Part shown: one piece after another, positions 18,712 to 29,541 of the stretch
Position numbering within the stretch: the stretch's first letter is position 1
Layout: each line of letters begins with the position of its first letter
Assembly (NCBI RefSeq): GCF_001953865.1
Contig: NZ_MQUQ01000005.1
Coordinates: 585,256-649,255, forward strand
Length of the DNA stretch: 64,000 nt
Origin: Amycolatopsis coloradensis
GTDB taxonomy: Bacteria > Actinomycetota > Actinomycetes > Mycobacteriales > Pseudonocardiaceae
Direction: 5' to 3'
Translations under genes and position numbers: made by a program
Notes under the pieces: generated by a model
Seen by the model: the letters and a program-made list of their open reading frames with translations, nothing else
Told to the model about the DNA's origin: nothing
Database searches by the model: none

Positions 18712-20223
18712 TCAAGGTTTTAGGAGGGCCCGCACGGTGTCGATGGTGTCGGCGTCGGCGGCCTCCTTGTCGGGCCGGTAGCGCACGACCCGCGCGAAGC
18801 GCAGCGCCAGCCCACCCGGATACCGCGTGCTCACCTGGGCCCCGTCGAGTTCGATCTCGACGACGATCTCCGGCCGGACGTGCACCACCCAGTCCGTGCG
18901 GTGGGTCTCGATCTCCTGGAACGTCTTCGTCTGCCAGGCCAGCAGTTCGTCGGTCATGCCCTTGAACGTCTTGCCGACCATGATCGGCGGCCCGCCGTCG
19001 GGGTCGCGCGCGCCGAGATGCAGGTTCGACAGCTTGCCGGTGCGCCTGCCGTGTCCCCATTCCGCGGCGAGCACGACGAGGTCGATCGTGTGCACCGGTT
19101 TCACCTTGAGCCACGCGCGCCCGCGACGGCCCGCCGCGTACGGCGACGCGAGATCCTTGACCATCACGCCTTCGTGTCCGGCGGCCATCGCGGCTTCCAG
19201 CACTCCCTCCGCCGAAGCGGGCGCGATCTCACCAGGGATGACGTGCTCGCCCGCGACCTTGTGCAGGGCGGTGTTCCGTTCGGAAAGGGGCGTGTCCAGC
19301 AGATCGACGCCGTCCAGATGCAGGCAATCGAAGAAGTACGGCCGCAACAGCAGGGCCTTGACCTGCTCCTCGCGGGTGCTGCCGAAGCGGCTCATCGTCT
19401 CCTGGAACGGCCTCGGCCTGCCGTCGTCGGTCAGCGCCAGCGTCTCGCCGTCGAGCACCACCGACGTGCAAGGCAGCGAGCGCACCAGGTCCACCAGTTC
19501 GCCGACGCTGCCGGTGATTTCCCGCAGTGTCCGCGTGTAGACGTGCACCTCGTCGCCGTCGCGGTGGACCTGTATCCGCGCTCCGTCCATCTTGTACTCG
19601 ACCAGCGCCTCGGCGTGCTCGGTGATCGCCTCCTCCAGCGACTCCGCGGGCGAAGCCAGCATCGGCCGGATCGGCGTGCCCAGCGCCAGTTTGAACTCCG
19701 CGAGCCGCTCCCGGCCGCCGGTCATCGCCGCCAGACCCGTCACCGGTAGCTGCCCGGACAGCATGAACGCCCGCCGCACGTCCTCGGCCGGGATCTCGGA
19801 CGCCGCCGCGATCGCGTCCACCATGATCCCTTCGAGCGCGCCCTGCCGCAGCTCGCCGGTGAGCAGCCGGAACAGGAACTCCTGCTCGGCTTTGGTCATC
19901 TTGGTGAACAGCGCCCGCAACGTCTCCGCGCGCAGCTTCACCGATCCCGAACCGGACGCCGCCCCCACCGTGCCGAGTGCCGTGTCGACCTCGGCCACGG
20001 ACAACGACGGTTCGGCGGCCGGAGTCGCGTCCAGTTCGGCCAACGTCCGCCAGCCGGTGCCGATGCGGCCCTGCGTCGGCTGCCCGGTGAGGAACGCGAC
20101 CACCGCCGGAAGCTCCGGCTCACCGGCGGCGCGCAGCAGCGCGGCCAGGGTGGCGATCTTCGCCTTCCTGGACCTCGTGGCGGCCAACTCGGCCGACGCG
20201 GTCACCACCGCGGTGAACAACAT
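18712..20223 (-). CDS. ATP-dependent DNA ligase LigB-type
   Basis: A 503-residue ligase. N-terminal 190 residues form the DNA-binding domain. Adenylation motif I EYKMDGARIQVHR carries the AMP-accepting lysine at about residue 210, followed by later nucleotidyltransferase motifs (VLDGETLALTDDG; EGVMVKDLASPY; WLKVKPVHTIDLVVLAAEWGHGRR). An OB-fold closes the protein. Length and layout match actinobacterial LigB, an accessory ATP-dependent ligase, not the NAD-dependent replicative LigA. ATG at 20223. It is a single gene unit. Confidence 0.9.
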   Translation of the reverse strand: MLFTAVVTASAELAATRSRKAKIATLAALLRAAGEPELPAVVAFLTGQPTQGRIGTGWRTLAELDATPAAEPSLSVAEVDTALGTVGAASGSGSVKLRAETLRALFTKMTKAEQEFLFRLLTGELRQGALEGIMVDAIAAASEIPAEDVRRAFMLSGQLPVTGLAAMTGGRERLAEFKLALGTPIRPMLASPAESLEEAITEHAEALVEYKMDGARIQVHRDGDEVHVYTRTLREITGSVGELVDLVRSLPCTSVVLDGETLALTDDGRPRPFQETMSRFGSTREEQVKALLLRPYFFDCLHLDGVDLLDTPLSERNTALHKVAGEHVIPGEIAPASAEGVLEAAMAAGHEGVMVKDLASPYAAGRRGRAWLKVKPVHTIDLVVLAAEWGHGRRTGKLSNLHLGARDPDGGPPIMVGKTFKGMTDELLAWQTKTFQEIETHRTDWVVHVRPEIVVEIELDGAQVSTRYPGGLALRFARVVRYRPDKEAADADTIDTVRALLKP

Positions 20224-20274
20224 GGGTCCATCATGACCCCGGGCACCGACAGTTTCGCGTTGAAGCCGGGCCGC

Positions 20275-21117
20275 TCAAGCGTGAGCGGGATTCGTCACCC
20301 AGCTGGCGAGCAGGCCGAGCGCCCGTTCGCTGTCGGAGCCGGGCTCGGCCGTGTAGACAACCAGTGCCTGATCCGGGTCGTCGGGCAGCCGCAGCGTCTC
20401 GTAGCGCAGCCGGAGTTCGCCCACCACCGGGTTGATCATCACCTTCCACGCGTGCGCCTTCTCGCGCACGGTGTGCTTCGCCCAAAGCTTCCGGAACTCC
20501 TCACTGCCGAGTGAGAGTTCGCCGACCAGCCGCGCGAGGTACGGGTCGTCCGGGTACTTCCCGCTCTCGGCGCGAAGGTTCGCGACGACCTCCTTCGCGA
20601 CCGTCTCCCACTCCGGGTGCAGCTCGCGGGCGTGCTCGTCGAGGAAGAACATCTTCGGGATGTTGCGCTCGCCGGGCGGACAGGCGGCGAAGTCGAAGGA
20701 CAGCGCGGAGCCGAGCGCATTCCAGGCCAGCACGTCCAGGTACCGGCCGAAGACGAACGCCGGGGAGTGGAGGGCGTTCAGCATCGTCCGCAGTTCCGGC
20801 CGGACCCGCTGAGCCCGGGGCCGGGCGACGCGTTGGCGTTTCGGGGTGGCCAGGTTCCGCAGGTAGGTCTTTTCGTCGCGGTGCAAGCGCAGCGCCCGGC
20901 TCAGCGAATCGAGGACGGAATCGGACACGTTCCGCGCCCGGCCCTGTTCGAGCCGCGTGTAGTAGTCGACGCTGATCCCGGCCAGCTGCGCCAGCTCCTC
21001 GCGCCGCAGCCCGGCGACGCGGCGCTGGTTGAACCCCGTCGGCAGGCCGAGGTCCGCCGGGTCCAGCGCGGCCCTGCGCGCCTTGAGGAAGTCGCCCAGT
21101 TCGGCCGTGTCGTTCAT
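20275..21117 (-). CDS. XRE-family regulator with MmyB-like ligand domain
   Basis: A 280-residue regulator. Residues about 10-80 form an HTH_3-type helix-turn-helix (RRVAGLRREELAQLAGISVDYYTRLEQGR), followed by the MmyB/PAS-like C-terminal domain (LNALHSPAFVFGRYLDVLAWNALGSAL; RLVGELSLGSEEFRKLWAKHTV), proposed to bind fatty-acid-like ligands in this widespread actinomycete family. ATG at 21117. It is divergent from the EamA exporter gene, with 126 bases between, which is the usual arrangement for a regulator and its target; direct control of the exporter is inference. Confidence 0.88.
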   Translation of the reverse strand: MNDTAELGDFLKARRAALDPADLGLPTGFNQRRVAGLRREELAQLAGISVDYYTRLEQGRARNVSDSVLDSLSRALRLHRDEKTYLRNLATPKRQRVARPRAQRVRPELRTMLNALHSPAFVFGRYLDVLAWNALGSALSFDFAACPPGERNIPKMFFLDEHARELHPEWETVAKEVVANLRAESGKYPDDPYLARLVGELSLGSEEFRKLWAKHTVREKAHAWKVMINPVVGELRLRYETLRLPDDPDQALVVYTAEPGSDSERALGLLASWVTNPAHA

Positions 21118-21243
21118 GTCGACGAGTATCTCGGAAGTCGGGGGCCGCGTGCCTGGTCCTGTCAGACCCAGGTACTTATGGTCCTGTCCACTGCTCAGGT
21201 TCTGGCTCTGTGCCGAAGACCAAAAGACCGACATCGTGGAGCC

Positions 21244-22245
21244 GTGGACAGTGAACGAAGAAGTGTGACGATCGGCGTACTGGGGGTGCTGATCGTCGGC
21301 GCGTCCGTGCCGGTGACGGGAATGCTCGACGGCTACCCGGTGATCACCGGGCAGGCGCTGCGTTACGCGCTGGCGGGAGCGCTCCTGCTGGCGTGGGCGC
21401 GGCTGACCGGCCGTCCGTTGCCGCTGCCCGGCCCGCGTGACGTGCCGTCGCTGATCGCGCTCGCCGCGACCGGGATGATCGGGTTCCAGGCGTGCCTGCT
21501 GTTCGCGCAGCGCTACGCCGAACCCGGCCTGGTCGCCGCGTTCCTCGGCGGCACACCGCTCGTGCTGGCGCTCGCCGGCCCGCTGGCGAAGGGGCAACGG
21601 CCCTCGTGGGCGCCGGTGACCGGGGCGGTGCTCGCCGGACTCGGGATCGCGGTGCTCTCCGGCGGCGGTGCGGCGCGCTGGCAGGGACTGGTGCTCGCGG
21701 CGTTGGCGATGGTGTGCGAAGCGCTGTTCACGTTGCTCGCCGTCGGCGTGCTCGACAGGCTCGGGCCGCTGGCGACCGCGACGTGGAGTTGTTGTACCGC
21801 GGGCGTCGGCGGCGCGGTGGCCGGCACGATCGCCGACCCGTCCAGCGCCTGGGTGTGGCCGGACGGGCGTGAACTGATCGCGCTCGGCTATCTGACGGTC
21901 GTCGTCACGGCGATCGCGTTTCTTCTTTGGTACTCGGCGGTTTCGGCGCTGGGCGCGGACCGGGCCGGGGTGCTGGTCGGGCTCATGCCGGTCTCCGGGC
22001 TCGCCGTCTCGCTCCTGATGGGAATGCAGGATTTCCGTGTCTCCCAGGTGATCGGTGTCGCGCTGGTGTCATCGGGCGTCGTGATCGGCTTGCGCCGCCG
22101 CGAGTTCGGTGAGCCGCGCGCCTTTGACGCCGAAGTGCCTCACGACGTCGCCGCCGATGATCGCGACCATGACCGCGCGCAGCGGTCCGGTGAAGGTGAC
22201 CTTCTGGACGAACTCCGTCCCGCCGTCGACCGCGGTCAGGCGTAG
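21244..22245 (+). CDS. EamA-type (DMT superfamily) transporter with unusual C-terminal tail
   Basis: A 333-residue membrane protein with ten predicted helices in two EamA repeats (ending with LLMGMQDFRVSQVIGVALVSSGVVIGLRRREF). GTG at 21244 is used; a GTG at 21265 is possible. After the last helix, about 45 very charged residues (EPRAFDAEVPHDVAADDRDHD and on) follow. This tail lies entirely over the 3' part of the SRPBCC gene on the opposite strand (177-base overlap), and resembles translation of an antisense frame, as if the natural stop had been lost. It probably exports a small metabolite; the divergent XRE regulator may control it. Confidence 0.82.
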   Translation: MDSERRSVTIGVLGVLIVGASVPVTGMLDGYPVITGQALRYALAGALLLAWARLTGRPLPLPGPRDVPSLIALAATGMIGFQACLLFAQRYAEPGLVAAFLGGTPLVLALAGPLAKGQRPSWAPVTGAVLAGLGIAVLSGGGAARWQGLVLAALAMVCEALFTLLAVGVLDRLGPLATATWSCCTAGVGGAVAGTIADPSSAWVWPDGRELIALGYLTVVVTAIAFLLWYSAVSALGADRAGVLVGLMPVSGLAVSLLMGMQDFRVSQVIGVALVSSGVVIGLRRREFGEPRAFDAEVPHDVAADDRDHDRAQRSGEGDLLDELRPAVDRGQA

Positions 22246-22527
22246 CACGAGATCCATGGCACCGAGCGGAATCGGCTGGCGGATGGCGATCTCGCGGTCC
22301 TGGACCAGGGACGTGATGGTGAACGGCTCGGCGACCCGTGAGTGCACGCGGCCGCGGAATCCGTTCGGTACGAGGAATCCGGTCGAGCCCACCTCGGCGG
22401 GGCCGTGCAGGTCGACGCCGACGAGGTCCGGATCCCAGGCTGGCCACCGGGTGAAGTCGGCCAGTGCGGCCCAGAGACCGGACGGACGGCAGGGCAGGAT
22501 TTCGCGGGAGGTTCTGGTCCAGGTCAT
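22069..22527 (-). CDS. SRPBCC (START-like) family protein
   Basis: A 152-residue helix-grip fold protein with an N-terminal TSREILPCRPSGLWAALADFTRWPAWDPDL strand-helix pair and a later GGTEFVQKVTFTGPL strand, typical of polyketide cyclase/dehydrase-like ligand-binding proteins. Start is ATG 22527. It is divergent from a TetR gene, with 44 bases between start codons, and so is the likely target of that repressor. Its 3' end overlaps the EamA gene by 177 bases tail to tail. No catalytic assignment is possible. Confidence 0.85.
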   Translation of the reverse strand: MTWTRTSREILPCRPSGLWAALADFTRWPAWDPDLVGVDLHGPAEVGSTGFLVPNGFRGRVHSRVAEPFTITSLVQDREIAIRQPIPLGAMDLVLRLTAVDGGTEFVQKVTFTGPLRAVMVAIIGGDVVRHFGVKGARLTELAAAQADHDAR

Positions 22528-22571
22528 ACCCCGACGATATATGGAACTATCAGTCTCGTAAACTGGGCCGC
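22528..22571. promoter_or_regulatory. divergent SRPBCC/tetR promoter region
   Basis: Only 44 bases separate the two start codons, with an AT-rich core (GATATATGGAACTATCAGTC, then TCGTAAACTG). An imperfect inverted pair (AACTATCAG ... GTAAACT-type) could be the TetR operator covering both promoters. No perfect palindrome is visible. Confidence 0.4.
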
Positions 22572-23153
22572 ATGACACGAGGCAGGCCGAGGGAAGAGGG
22601 AATCGACGTGGCGGTCCGCGAAGCCGTGCGAGCACTGCTGACCGAATCCGGTTACCAGCGCTGCACGATCGACGCGGTCGCGGTGCGGGCGGGGGTCGGC
22701 AAGGCCGCGGTGTACCGGCGGTGGCGGTCCAAGGCGGAACTCGTGTTCGCCGCGGTGATCCATCCGGAGGAGCTCGAAGCGCCGGAGGACACCGGTTCGC
22801 TGCGCGGGGACGTGGCGGCGGTTCTCGAGGTTATCGAGTCCTCTTTGGACAGTGCTGAACTGCGGCAGGCGCTGCCGTCACTGCTCGCCGACGTCCGGGC
22901 GGATCCGGTGCTGGAGGCGCGGTTCGGCGAGGTGTTCCTCGAGCGTGAGCGCGGTTATCTGGTCCTGATGCTGGATCGGGCCGTCGCGAGAGGAGAACTC
23001 TCACGGCGGCCCGATCCGGCGCTCGTCCACGCGATGCTGCTCGGGCCGGTGCTGACGTGGCTGCACCTGTTCACCGAACCGCTCCCCTCGATCGGGTTGG
23101 CGGCTTCGCTCGCTTCACCGCTCCATGCGGCTGTGGTCGCTCTCGGTGCTTAG
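22572..23153 (+). CDS. TetR-family repressor
   Basis: A 193-residue regulator. Residues about 8-55 carry the TetR helix-turn-helix ([37 protein letters not shown]). The C-terminal ligand domain is of the TetR_C_16-like kind ([42 protein letters not shown]). ATG at 22572. The short gap to the divergent SRPBCC gene suggests that it represses itself and that gene. Its 3' end overlaps the fumarase gene's stop by four bases, tail to tail. Confidence 0.9.
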   Translation: MTRGRPREEGIDVAVREAVRALLTESGYQRCTIDAVAVRAGVGKAAVYRRWRSKAELVFAAVIHPEELEAPEDTGSLRGDVAAVLEVIESSLDSAELRQALPSLLADVRADPVLEARFGEVFLERERGYLVLMLDRAVARGELSRRPDPALVHAMLLGPVLTWLHLFTEPLPSIGLAASLASPLHAAVVALGA

Positions 23154-24547
23154 CGTCCTCCGCGCGCCATCCGGAGCACGTCGAGAGCTTCGTCCAGCTG
23201 GGCTTCGGTGAGTTTGCCGTTCGCGACGTGACCGCGTTCGATCACGACCTCGCGGATCGTCTTCAGCTCCTTGAGGGCCTGCTTCGCGATGGCGGCGGCC
23301 TCTTCGTAGCCGATGTAGGAGTTGAGCGGGGTCACGATCGACGGCGAACCCTCGGCGTACTCCCGCGCGCGGTCGGCGTTCACCGTCACACCCGCGAAAA
23401 CCTTGTCCGCCAGCAGTCGCGAGACCGCCGCGAGCAGCCGTGCCGATTCGAGCACGTTGCGCGCGATGACCGGCAGGTTCACGTTGAGCTGGAAATTGCC
23501 CGCCGCGCCGGCGAAGGCGACCGCGGCGTCGTTCCCGATCACCTGCGCGACGACCTGCAGCGTCGCCTCCGGGATCACCGGGTTCACCTTGCCCGGCATG
23601 ATCGAGGAGCCCGGCTGGAGATCCGGCAGCGCCAGTTCGGCGAGCCCGGTGCGCGGGCCGGAACCCAGCCAGCGCAGGTCGTTCGCGATCTTGTTGAGCG
23701 ACACCGCGACCGTGCGCAGATGGCCCGAAGTCTCGACGACGCTGTCCTGCGTCGCCTGAGCCTCGAAGTGGTCGCGCGCCTCGGTCAACGGAAGTCCGGT
23801 CACCGAAGCCAGTTCTCGCGAAACGGCCGCGCCGAAGCCCTCGGGCGCGTTCAGCCCGGATCCGACCGCGGTGCCGCCGATCGGCAGCTCACCGAGTCGC
23901 GGCAGGCCCGACTTCAGGCGCTCGACTCCGAATCGGACCTGCGACGCCCACGCGCCCGCCTCCTGGCCGAAGGTGATCGGGACGGCGTCCATCAGATGGG
24001 TGCGGCCGGACTTCACGATGTCCGCCCAGTCCGCCGCCCGCTTCGTGATCGCGGCGTCCAGGTACTCCAGAGCGGGGATCACGTCCGAGAGCACTGCTTC
24101 CGTCGCGGCGACGTGGATCGTCGTCGGGAAGGTGTCGTTGGAGGACTGCGAAGCGTTGACGTGGTCGTTCGGGTGGACGTCGCGGCCCAGCGCCTTCGAC
24201 GCGAGCGTCGCGATGACCTCGTTGGCGTTCATGTTCGACGAGGTCCCGGAACCGGTCTGGAACACGTCGATCGGGAAATGCGCGTCGTGCTTGCCGTCGG
24301 CGACCTCGTCGGCGGCCTTCGCGATCGCCTCGGCGACGTCGGCGTCCAGCACGCCGAGTTTCGCGTTGACGCGCGCGGCGGCCGCCTTCAGCAGGCCGAG
24401 CGCGCGGATCTGGGCGCGCTCCAGGCCCCGGCCGGAGATCGGGAAGTTCTCGACGGCGCGCTGCGTCTGCGCGCGGTAGAGGGCCTCGACGGGGACGCGC
24501 ACCTCACCCATGGTGTCGTGTTCGATCCGGTATTCCTGTTCAGCCAT
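23150..24547 (-). CDS. fumC: class II fumarate hydratase
   Basis: A 465-residue fumarase of the citric acid cycle (fumarate + H2O to malate), cytosolic homotetramer. The superfamily signature [11 protein letters not shown] holds the catalytic loop serine; other active-site parts are [26 protein letters not shown] and [11 protein letters not shown] with the catalytic His. Length and motifs place it in FumC rather than aspartase or argininosuccinate lyase. Two genes further on, glpX is on the same strand, as in the Rv1098c-Rv1099c pair of M. tuberculosis, but here they are separated by a flavoprotein and a protease. Confidence 0.95.
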   Translation of the reverse strand: MAEQEYRIEHDTMGEVRVPVEALYRAQTQRAVENFPISGRGLERAQIRALGLLKAAAARVNAKLGVLDADVAEAIAKAADEVADGKHDAHFPIDVFQTGSGTSSNMNANEVIATLASKALGRDVHPNDHVNASQSSNDTFPTTIHVAATEAVLSDVIPALEYLDAAITKRAADWADIVKSGRTHLMDAVPITFGQEAGAWASQVRFGVERLKSGLPRLGELPIGGTAVGSGLNAPEGFGAAVSRELASVTGLPLTEARDHFEAQATQDSVVETSGHLRTVAVSLNKIANDLRWLGSGPRTGLAELALPDLQPGSSIMPGKVNPVIPEATLQVVAQVIGNDAAVAFAGAAGNFQLNVNLPVIARNVLESARLLAAVSRLLADKVFAGVTVNADRAREYAEGSPSIVTPLNSYIGYEEAAAIAKQALKELKTIREVVIERGHVANGKLTEAQLDEALDVLRMARGGR

Positions 24548-24660
24548 GCCTCAAGTTTCGCGCAGTGACCCCCGGCGCGCTCCGTGTCTTTGGGCACGCG
24601 AGGGCTAGGATCGATTGTGTTCTCGATCACGCCGCCCACCACCGGCCGGGAGAGTGCCGA

Positions 24661-25653
24661 ATGAGCGAGTCCGCTGGGGAAACGTCGTACGACCTCGTCA
24701 TCATCGGGGCAGGTCCGACGGGCCTTTTCGCCGCCTACTACGCGGGATTCCGCGGCCTTTCGATGGCCGTCGTGGATTCACTGCCGGAGGCGGGTGGTCA
24801 GGTCACCGCGATGTACCCCGAAAAGATGATCTACGACGTCGGCGGGTTCGCCGAGATCCGGGGACGGGATCTGGTGCAGGGCCTGCTCGACCAGGCGGCG
24901 CCGTGGAAGCCCGCGTATCTGCTCGGACGCAAGGCCGAAAAGCTCGAAAGCGTCGAGGACGGCATCACCATCACCCTCGACGGCGGGCAGGCCCTGCGCG
25001 CCGGGGCGGTGCTGATCACCGCCGGGATCGGCGAGTTCACCCCGCGCCCGCTGCCCGCCGGGAACGGCTGGCTCGGCCGCGGCATGGTCCACTTCGTGCC
25101 CGCGCTGCGAGCGCACGCCGGCCAGCACGTGGTCGTCGTCGGCGGCGGGGACTCGGCGTTCGACTGGGTGCTCGCCCTGCACCCGGTCGCCGCGAGCGTC
25201 ACCCTCGTGCACCGGCGCGCCAAGTTCCGCGCGGCCGAGTCGATCGTGCGGCAGGCGCGAGAACTCGGCGTGCGGATCGTCACCGATGCCGAAGTCACCC
25301 GGTTCCTCGACCGCGACGGTGCGCTGGCGGAGGTCGAAATCCAGGTCAAGGGCGCAGAGGCGGCGGAGGTGCTGCCCGCCGATTCGGTGGTCGCCGCGCT
25401 CGGTTTCACCGCCGATCTCGGGCCGATCGAAAGCTGGGGGCTGAAGATCGACCACCGCGCGATCGCCGTCGACTCGACCATGGCGACCCCGCGCGAACGG
25501 GTCTACGCGGCGGGCGACGTCGCGGCGTACCCGGGTAAGGTGAAGCTGATCGCGACCGGGTTCGGGGAAGCGGCGACGGCGGTCAACAACATCGCGGTCC
25601 TGCTGGATCCGGACGCGCATCTTTTCCCCGGTCACTCCAGCAACGCGGAGTAG
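24661..25653 (+). CDS. ferredoxin/flavodoxin-NADP+ reductase, thioredoxin-reductase-like
   Basis: A 330-residue two-dinucleotide-domain flavoprotein. FAD motif DLVIIGAGPTGLFAAYYAG at residues 11-29, second Rossmann GxGxxx-type site VVVVGGGDSAFDWVLAL near residue 160, C-terminal FAD contact VYAAGDVAAYPGKVKLIATGFGEA. The CxxC redox pair of thioredoxin reductase is absent, which together with the C-terminal aromatic/His tail fits the YumC-type FNR. It should pass electrons between NADPH and ferredoxin. ATG at 24661 with GGAGAG upstream. A family A palindrome fills the gap to the next gene. Confidence 0.88.
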   Translation: MSESAGETSYDLVIIGAGPTGLFAAYYAGFRGLSMAVVDSLPEAGGQVTAMYPEKMIYDVGGFAEIRGRDLVQGLLDQAAPWKPAYLLGRKAEKLESVEDGITITLDGGQALRAGAVLITAGIGEFTPRPLPAGNGWLGRGMVHFVPALRAHAGQHVVVVGGGDSAFDWVLALHPVAASVTLVHRRAKFRAAESIVRQARELGVRIVTDAEVTRFLDRDGALAEVEIQVKGAEAAEVLPADSVVAALGFTADLGPIESWGLKIDHRAIAVDSTMATPRERVYAAGDVAAYPGKVKLIATGFGEAATAVNNIAVLLDPDAHLFPGHSSNAE

Positions 25654-25655
25654 CG

Positions 25656-25716
25656 AAGTGTTATGAACGGTCCGTTCATAACAAATTCTGTTATGAACGG
25701 ACCGTTCATAACACTT
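25656..25716. repeat. nested inverted repeat, family A copy 1
   Basis: Two perfectly complementary 27-base arms with a 7-base loop. Each arm itself contains a palindrome, GTTATGAACGG-t-CCGTTCATAAC type (25660-25682 and 25690-25712). It fills the whole gap between the FNR stop (25653) and the convergent protease stop (25716-25718). Family A also occurs at 38126-38180. Confidence 0.85.
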
Positions 25717-26489
25717 TAAGCGGGCGAAGTAGGCGAAGCGGTCTTCTCCGCGATCCACTGCGCGTAAGCCACCACCGAAGTCGCGATCGACGGCGACGTC
25801 GCGCACACCGGGTCCGCGTTACCCGGGCGGCTGATCGCGCCCAGCAGCACCCACTTCTCGGCCACCTTGGCGACTTCGGGACCGCCCGAATCGCCGTAGC
25901 ACGAACCCGAATTCCCGCCCGGGTTGTCGGTGCACAGTTCGACGGCGCCGTCGAACTTCGCCGTGCAGCGCGCGCCTTCGACGATCTTCGTGTCCAGTTG
26001 CAGCAACTTCGCCGGACCCTTGCCACAGCCCGAAGTCGGGCACGTCTGACCCCAGCCGAGCAGCCGCGTCGGCGTCCCCGGCGCCACGACGGCACCCACC
26101 GGGACCGGCGCCGCCTTCACCGGTGCGGCCAGCCGCACCACGGCGAGATCGCCGCCCGCGTGCTCGGGATCGGGGTTGTAGGAGGGGTAGACGATGATCT
26201 CGACGAGTTTCGCGAGCTCGCCACCCTGGGTGTTGTCGTTGCTGCCGATCCGCGCGCTCAGGTTCGCCGGGTTCTTGCCCTCGACACAGTGCCCCGCCGT
26301 CACCAGCCAGTCCGATGCGATCAGCGCGCCGCCGCAGAAAGCCTTACCGGAGGCCGAATGCAGCGACGCGATGAACGGATACGGCTCGTCGGCCTCTCTG
26401 CCGCCGACGAGGTCGCCCGCACCCGTGGCCTGTCCGACCGGCGTGAGGACCATCGCCGCGAACAGGACCACGAGCACGCGCTTGAGCAC
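25716..26489 (-). CDS. secreted trypsin-like serine protease (S1 family)
   Basis: A 257-residue protein with a Sec signal peptide (MLKRVLVVLFAAMVLTPVG) and probable short propeptide ending before VGGREA. The catalytic triad is complete: His in WLVTAGHC, Asp in GGDLAVVRL, Ser in GDSGGP. The specificity pocket has D at the DNPGGNSGSCYGDSGGP region, suggesting trypsin-like cleavage after Arg/Lys. Six cysteines could form three disulfides. ATG at 26489. It starts only nine bases after glpX's end and may be read through from it. Confidence 0.9.
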   Translation of the reverse strand: MLKRVLVVLFAAMVLTPVGQATGAGDLVGGREADEPYPFIASLHSASGKAFCGGALIASDWLVTAGHCVEGKNPANLSARIGSNDNTQGGELAKLVEIIVYPSYNPDPEHAGGDLAVVRLAAPVKAAPVPVGAVVAPGTPTRLLGWGQTCPTSGCGKGPAKLLQLDTKIVEGARCTAKFDGAVELCTDNPGGNSGSCYGDSGGPEVAKVAEKWVLLGAISRPGNADPVCATSPSIATSVVAYAQWIAEKTASPTSPA

Positions 26490-26498
26490 GGATTCTCC

Positions 26499-27569
26499 TT
26501 AGGGGAGCGGGGGAATTACGTCGTCTTCCAGTGAATCGTCGAGGTGGCCGTCGAAGTTGACGGACGAGTACGAGCGGAGTTTGGTCAGCCGGTGGTAGCC
26601 GTCGATCATCCGGACGGTGCCGGACTTCGAGCGCATCACGATCGACTGGGTGGTCGCGCCGCCCGCGCGGTAGTGCACGCCGCGCAGCAGGTCGCCGTCG
26701 GTGACGCCGGTGGCGCAGAAGAACACGTTGTCGCCGCGGACGAGGTCGTCGTTGCCGAGCACGCGGTCGAGGTCGTGGCCCGCCGCCAGCGCCTTCTCGC
26801 GCTCCGCGTCGTCCTTCGGCCACAGGCGGCCCTGGAGTTCGCCGCCGAGGCACTTCATCGCGCAGGCGGCGATGATGCCTTCGGGGGTGCCGCCGATACC
26901 GAGCAGCATGTCGACGCCGGTGCTCGGCCGGGCCGCGGCGATCGCGCCGGCGACGTCGCCGTCGGAGATGAACCGGATGCGGGCGCCCGCGTCGCGGACC
27001 TCCTTGATCAGCTGTTCGTGCCGCGGCCGGTCGAGGATGCACACGGTGACGTCGGAAACGCTGGAGTTCTTGGCCTTCGCGACCCGGCGGATGTTCTCCG
27101 CGACCGGGGCGGCCAGGTCGACCTTGCCCGCGGCGTCCGGGCCGACGGCGAGCTTCTCCATGTAGAACACCGCGGACGGGTCGAACATCGCGCCGCGTTC
27201 GGCGACCGCGAGTACGGCCAGCGCGTTCGGCATGCCCTTGGCCATCAGGGTTGTCCCGTCGACCGGGTCGACCGCGACGTCGCAGTCCGGCCCGTCGCCG
27301 TTGCCGACCTCTTCCCCGTTGAACAGCATCGGGGCTTCGTCCTTCTCGCCTTCGCCGATGACGACCACGCCGCGCATCGACACGGTCGAGACCAGCTGGC
27401 GCATCGCGTCCACGGCGGCGCCGTCTCCGCCGATCTTGTCCCCCCGCCCCACCCAGCGGCCCGCGGCCATCGCGGCGGCTTCGGTCACGCGGACCAGTTC
27501 CATCGCGAGGTTGCGATCGGGCGCTTCACGGCGTCGAGAAGAGCTGGCGGACGAGGTGGGGGTGGGCAT
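26499..27569 (-). CDS. glpX: class II fructose-1,6-bisphosphatase
   Basis: A 356-residue FBPase II of gluconeogenesis (fructose-1,6-bisphosphate to fructose-6-phosphate). Characteristic segments are [42 protein letters not shown], the metal-binding [17 protein letters not shown] motif (Asp-Pro-Val-Asp-Gly-Thr), and [27 protein letters not shown] at 27569. Family length is about 330-360. The order with fum matches the mycobacterial arrangement. It is the standard FBPase of actinobacteria. Confidence 0.95.
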   Translation of the reverse strand: MPTPTSSASSSRRREAPDRNLAMELVRVTEAAAMAAGRWVGRGDKIGGDGAAVDAMRQLVSTVSMRGVVVIGEGEKDEAPMLFNGEEVGNGDGPDCDVAVDPVDGTTLMAKGMPNALAVLAVAERGAMFDPSAVFYMEKLAVGPDAAGKVDLAAPVAENIRRVAKAKNSSVSDVTVCILDRPRHEQLIKEVRDAGARIRFISDGDVAGAIAAARPSTGVDMLLGIGGTPEGIIAACAMKCLGGELQGRLWPKDDAEREKALAAGHDLDRVLGNDDLVRGDNVFFCATGVTDGDLLRGVHYRAGGATTQSIVMRSKSGTVRMIDGYHRLTKLRSYSSVNFDGHLDDSLEDDVIPPLP

Positions 27570-27653
27570 GAGGCCTCCCGGGTCAGGAACTCGGCGGGGT
27601 CTCAGTCTCTCAGATACCCACGGTGGTTCGGTGGCTCAAGAGCATGGTGAACG

Positions 27654-27887
27654 TCACTGACCGTTGCCGCCCTCGTCCTCCACCGACGACAGCGCGGCTT
27701 CGATCCGCTCGCGCGCGCCTTCGAGGTGGTGCTCGCAGACCTTGGCCAGCTGTTCGCCCTTTTCCCAGAGGGCGAGCGACTGTTCCAGGGACAGCCCGCC
27801 CGCTTCGAGCTCGCGGACGACCTCGACAAGCCTGTCGCGGGCCTGTTCGTAGCCGAGTTCGGCGGTCTCGCCACCGGGTTTGCTCAC
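27654..27887 (-). CDS. xseB: exodeoxyribonuclease VII small subunit
   Basis: A 77-residue helical protein with the XseB pattern: [19 protein letters not shown], then [24 protein letters not shown]. It binds XseA to make exonuclease VII, which degrades single-stranded DNA from both ends. The GTG at 27887 overlaps the stop of the preceding ORF by four bases (GTGA), so translation is coupled to the 131-residue ORF and not directly to xseA. Confidence 0.93.
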   Translation of the reverse strand: MSKPGGETAELGYEQARDRLVEVVRELEAGGLSLEQSLALWEKGEQLAKVCEHHLEGARERIEAALSSVEDEGGNGQ

Positions 27888-28275
27888 GCTGTGCTTCCTT
27901 CTACCGGACGTCGATGCTTGCCGATACCCGCGCACACTACCGCGCCGGCCATGGCGTTGTCGTAACCCACGAAGGCGAGAGCGAACTCCTGTCCGTCACC
28001 CTCCGCGATCGCCGCGAGAAGGTTCTCCTGGGCCCGCGCCACCCGTTTGCGGTGCGCGGAGCCGTCCGAGAACCACCATCGGGTGCCGACATGTTCCGCC
28101 GTCGCTTCGGAGAGTCTTCGCAGTTGGGAGTCGAGGCCGCGTTTGACGCCGAATTCGCATCCGGCCAGCAGGACCGTCCAGCATTCCCCGGCGGCGCGGT
28201 CGGTCAGCAGCGCGTTGCGCAGCACTTCGGGGGCGTCGGCGCGCTTCGCGGCGTCGACGGTCAACGGCAGAAAGG

Positions 28276-28279
<4 letters not shown>
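27884..28279 (-). CDS. uncharacterised 131-residue protein encoded between xseA and xseB
   Basis: The ATG at 28279 overlaps the xseA stop by four bases (ATGA), and its own stop overlaps the xseB start by four bases (GTGA), so three genes are translated as one coupled unit. The product is soluble, with no signal or helix for a membrane. Segments that look conserved by composition are [40 protein letters not shown], and [19 protein letters not shown] do not recognise the family. In mycobacteria xseA and xseB are adjacent, so this is an insertion in this lineage; a role connected with exonuclease VII is inference from position. Confidence 0.82.

Positions 28280-29537
<1,258 letters not shown>

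Positions 29538-29541
<4 letters not shown>

Noticed and set aside
25656..25716. Family A palindrome as a TetR operator
   Set aside because: It lies between two convergent stop codons, not upstream of any gene, and occurs again in the same type of position at 38126.
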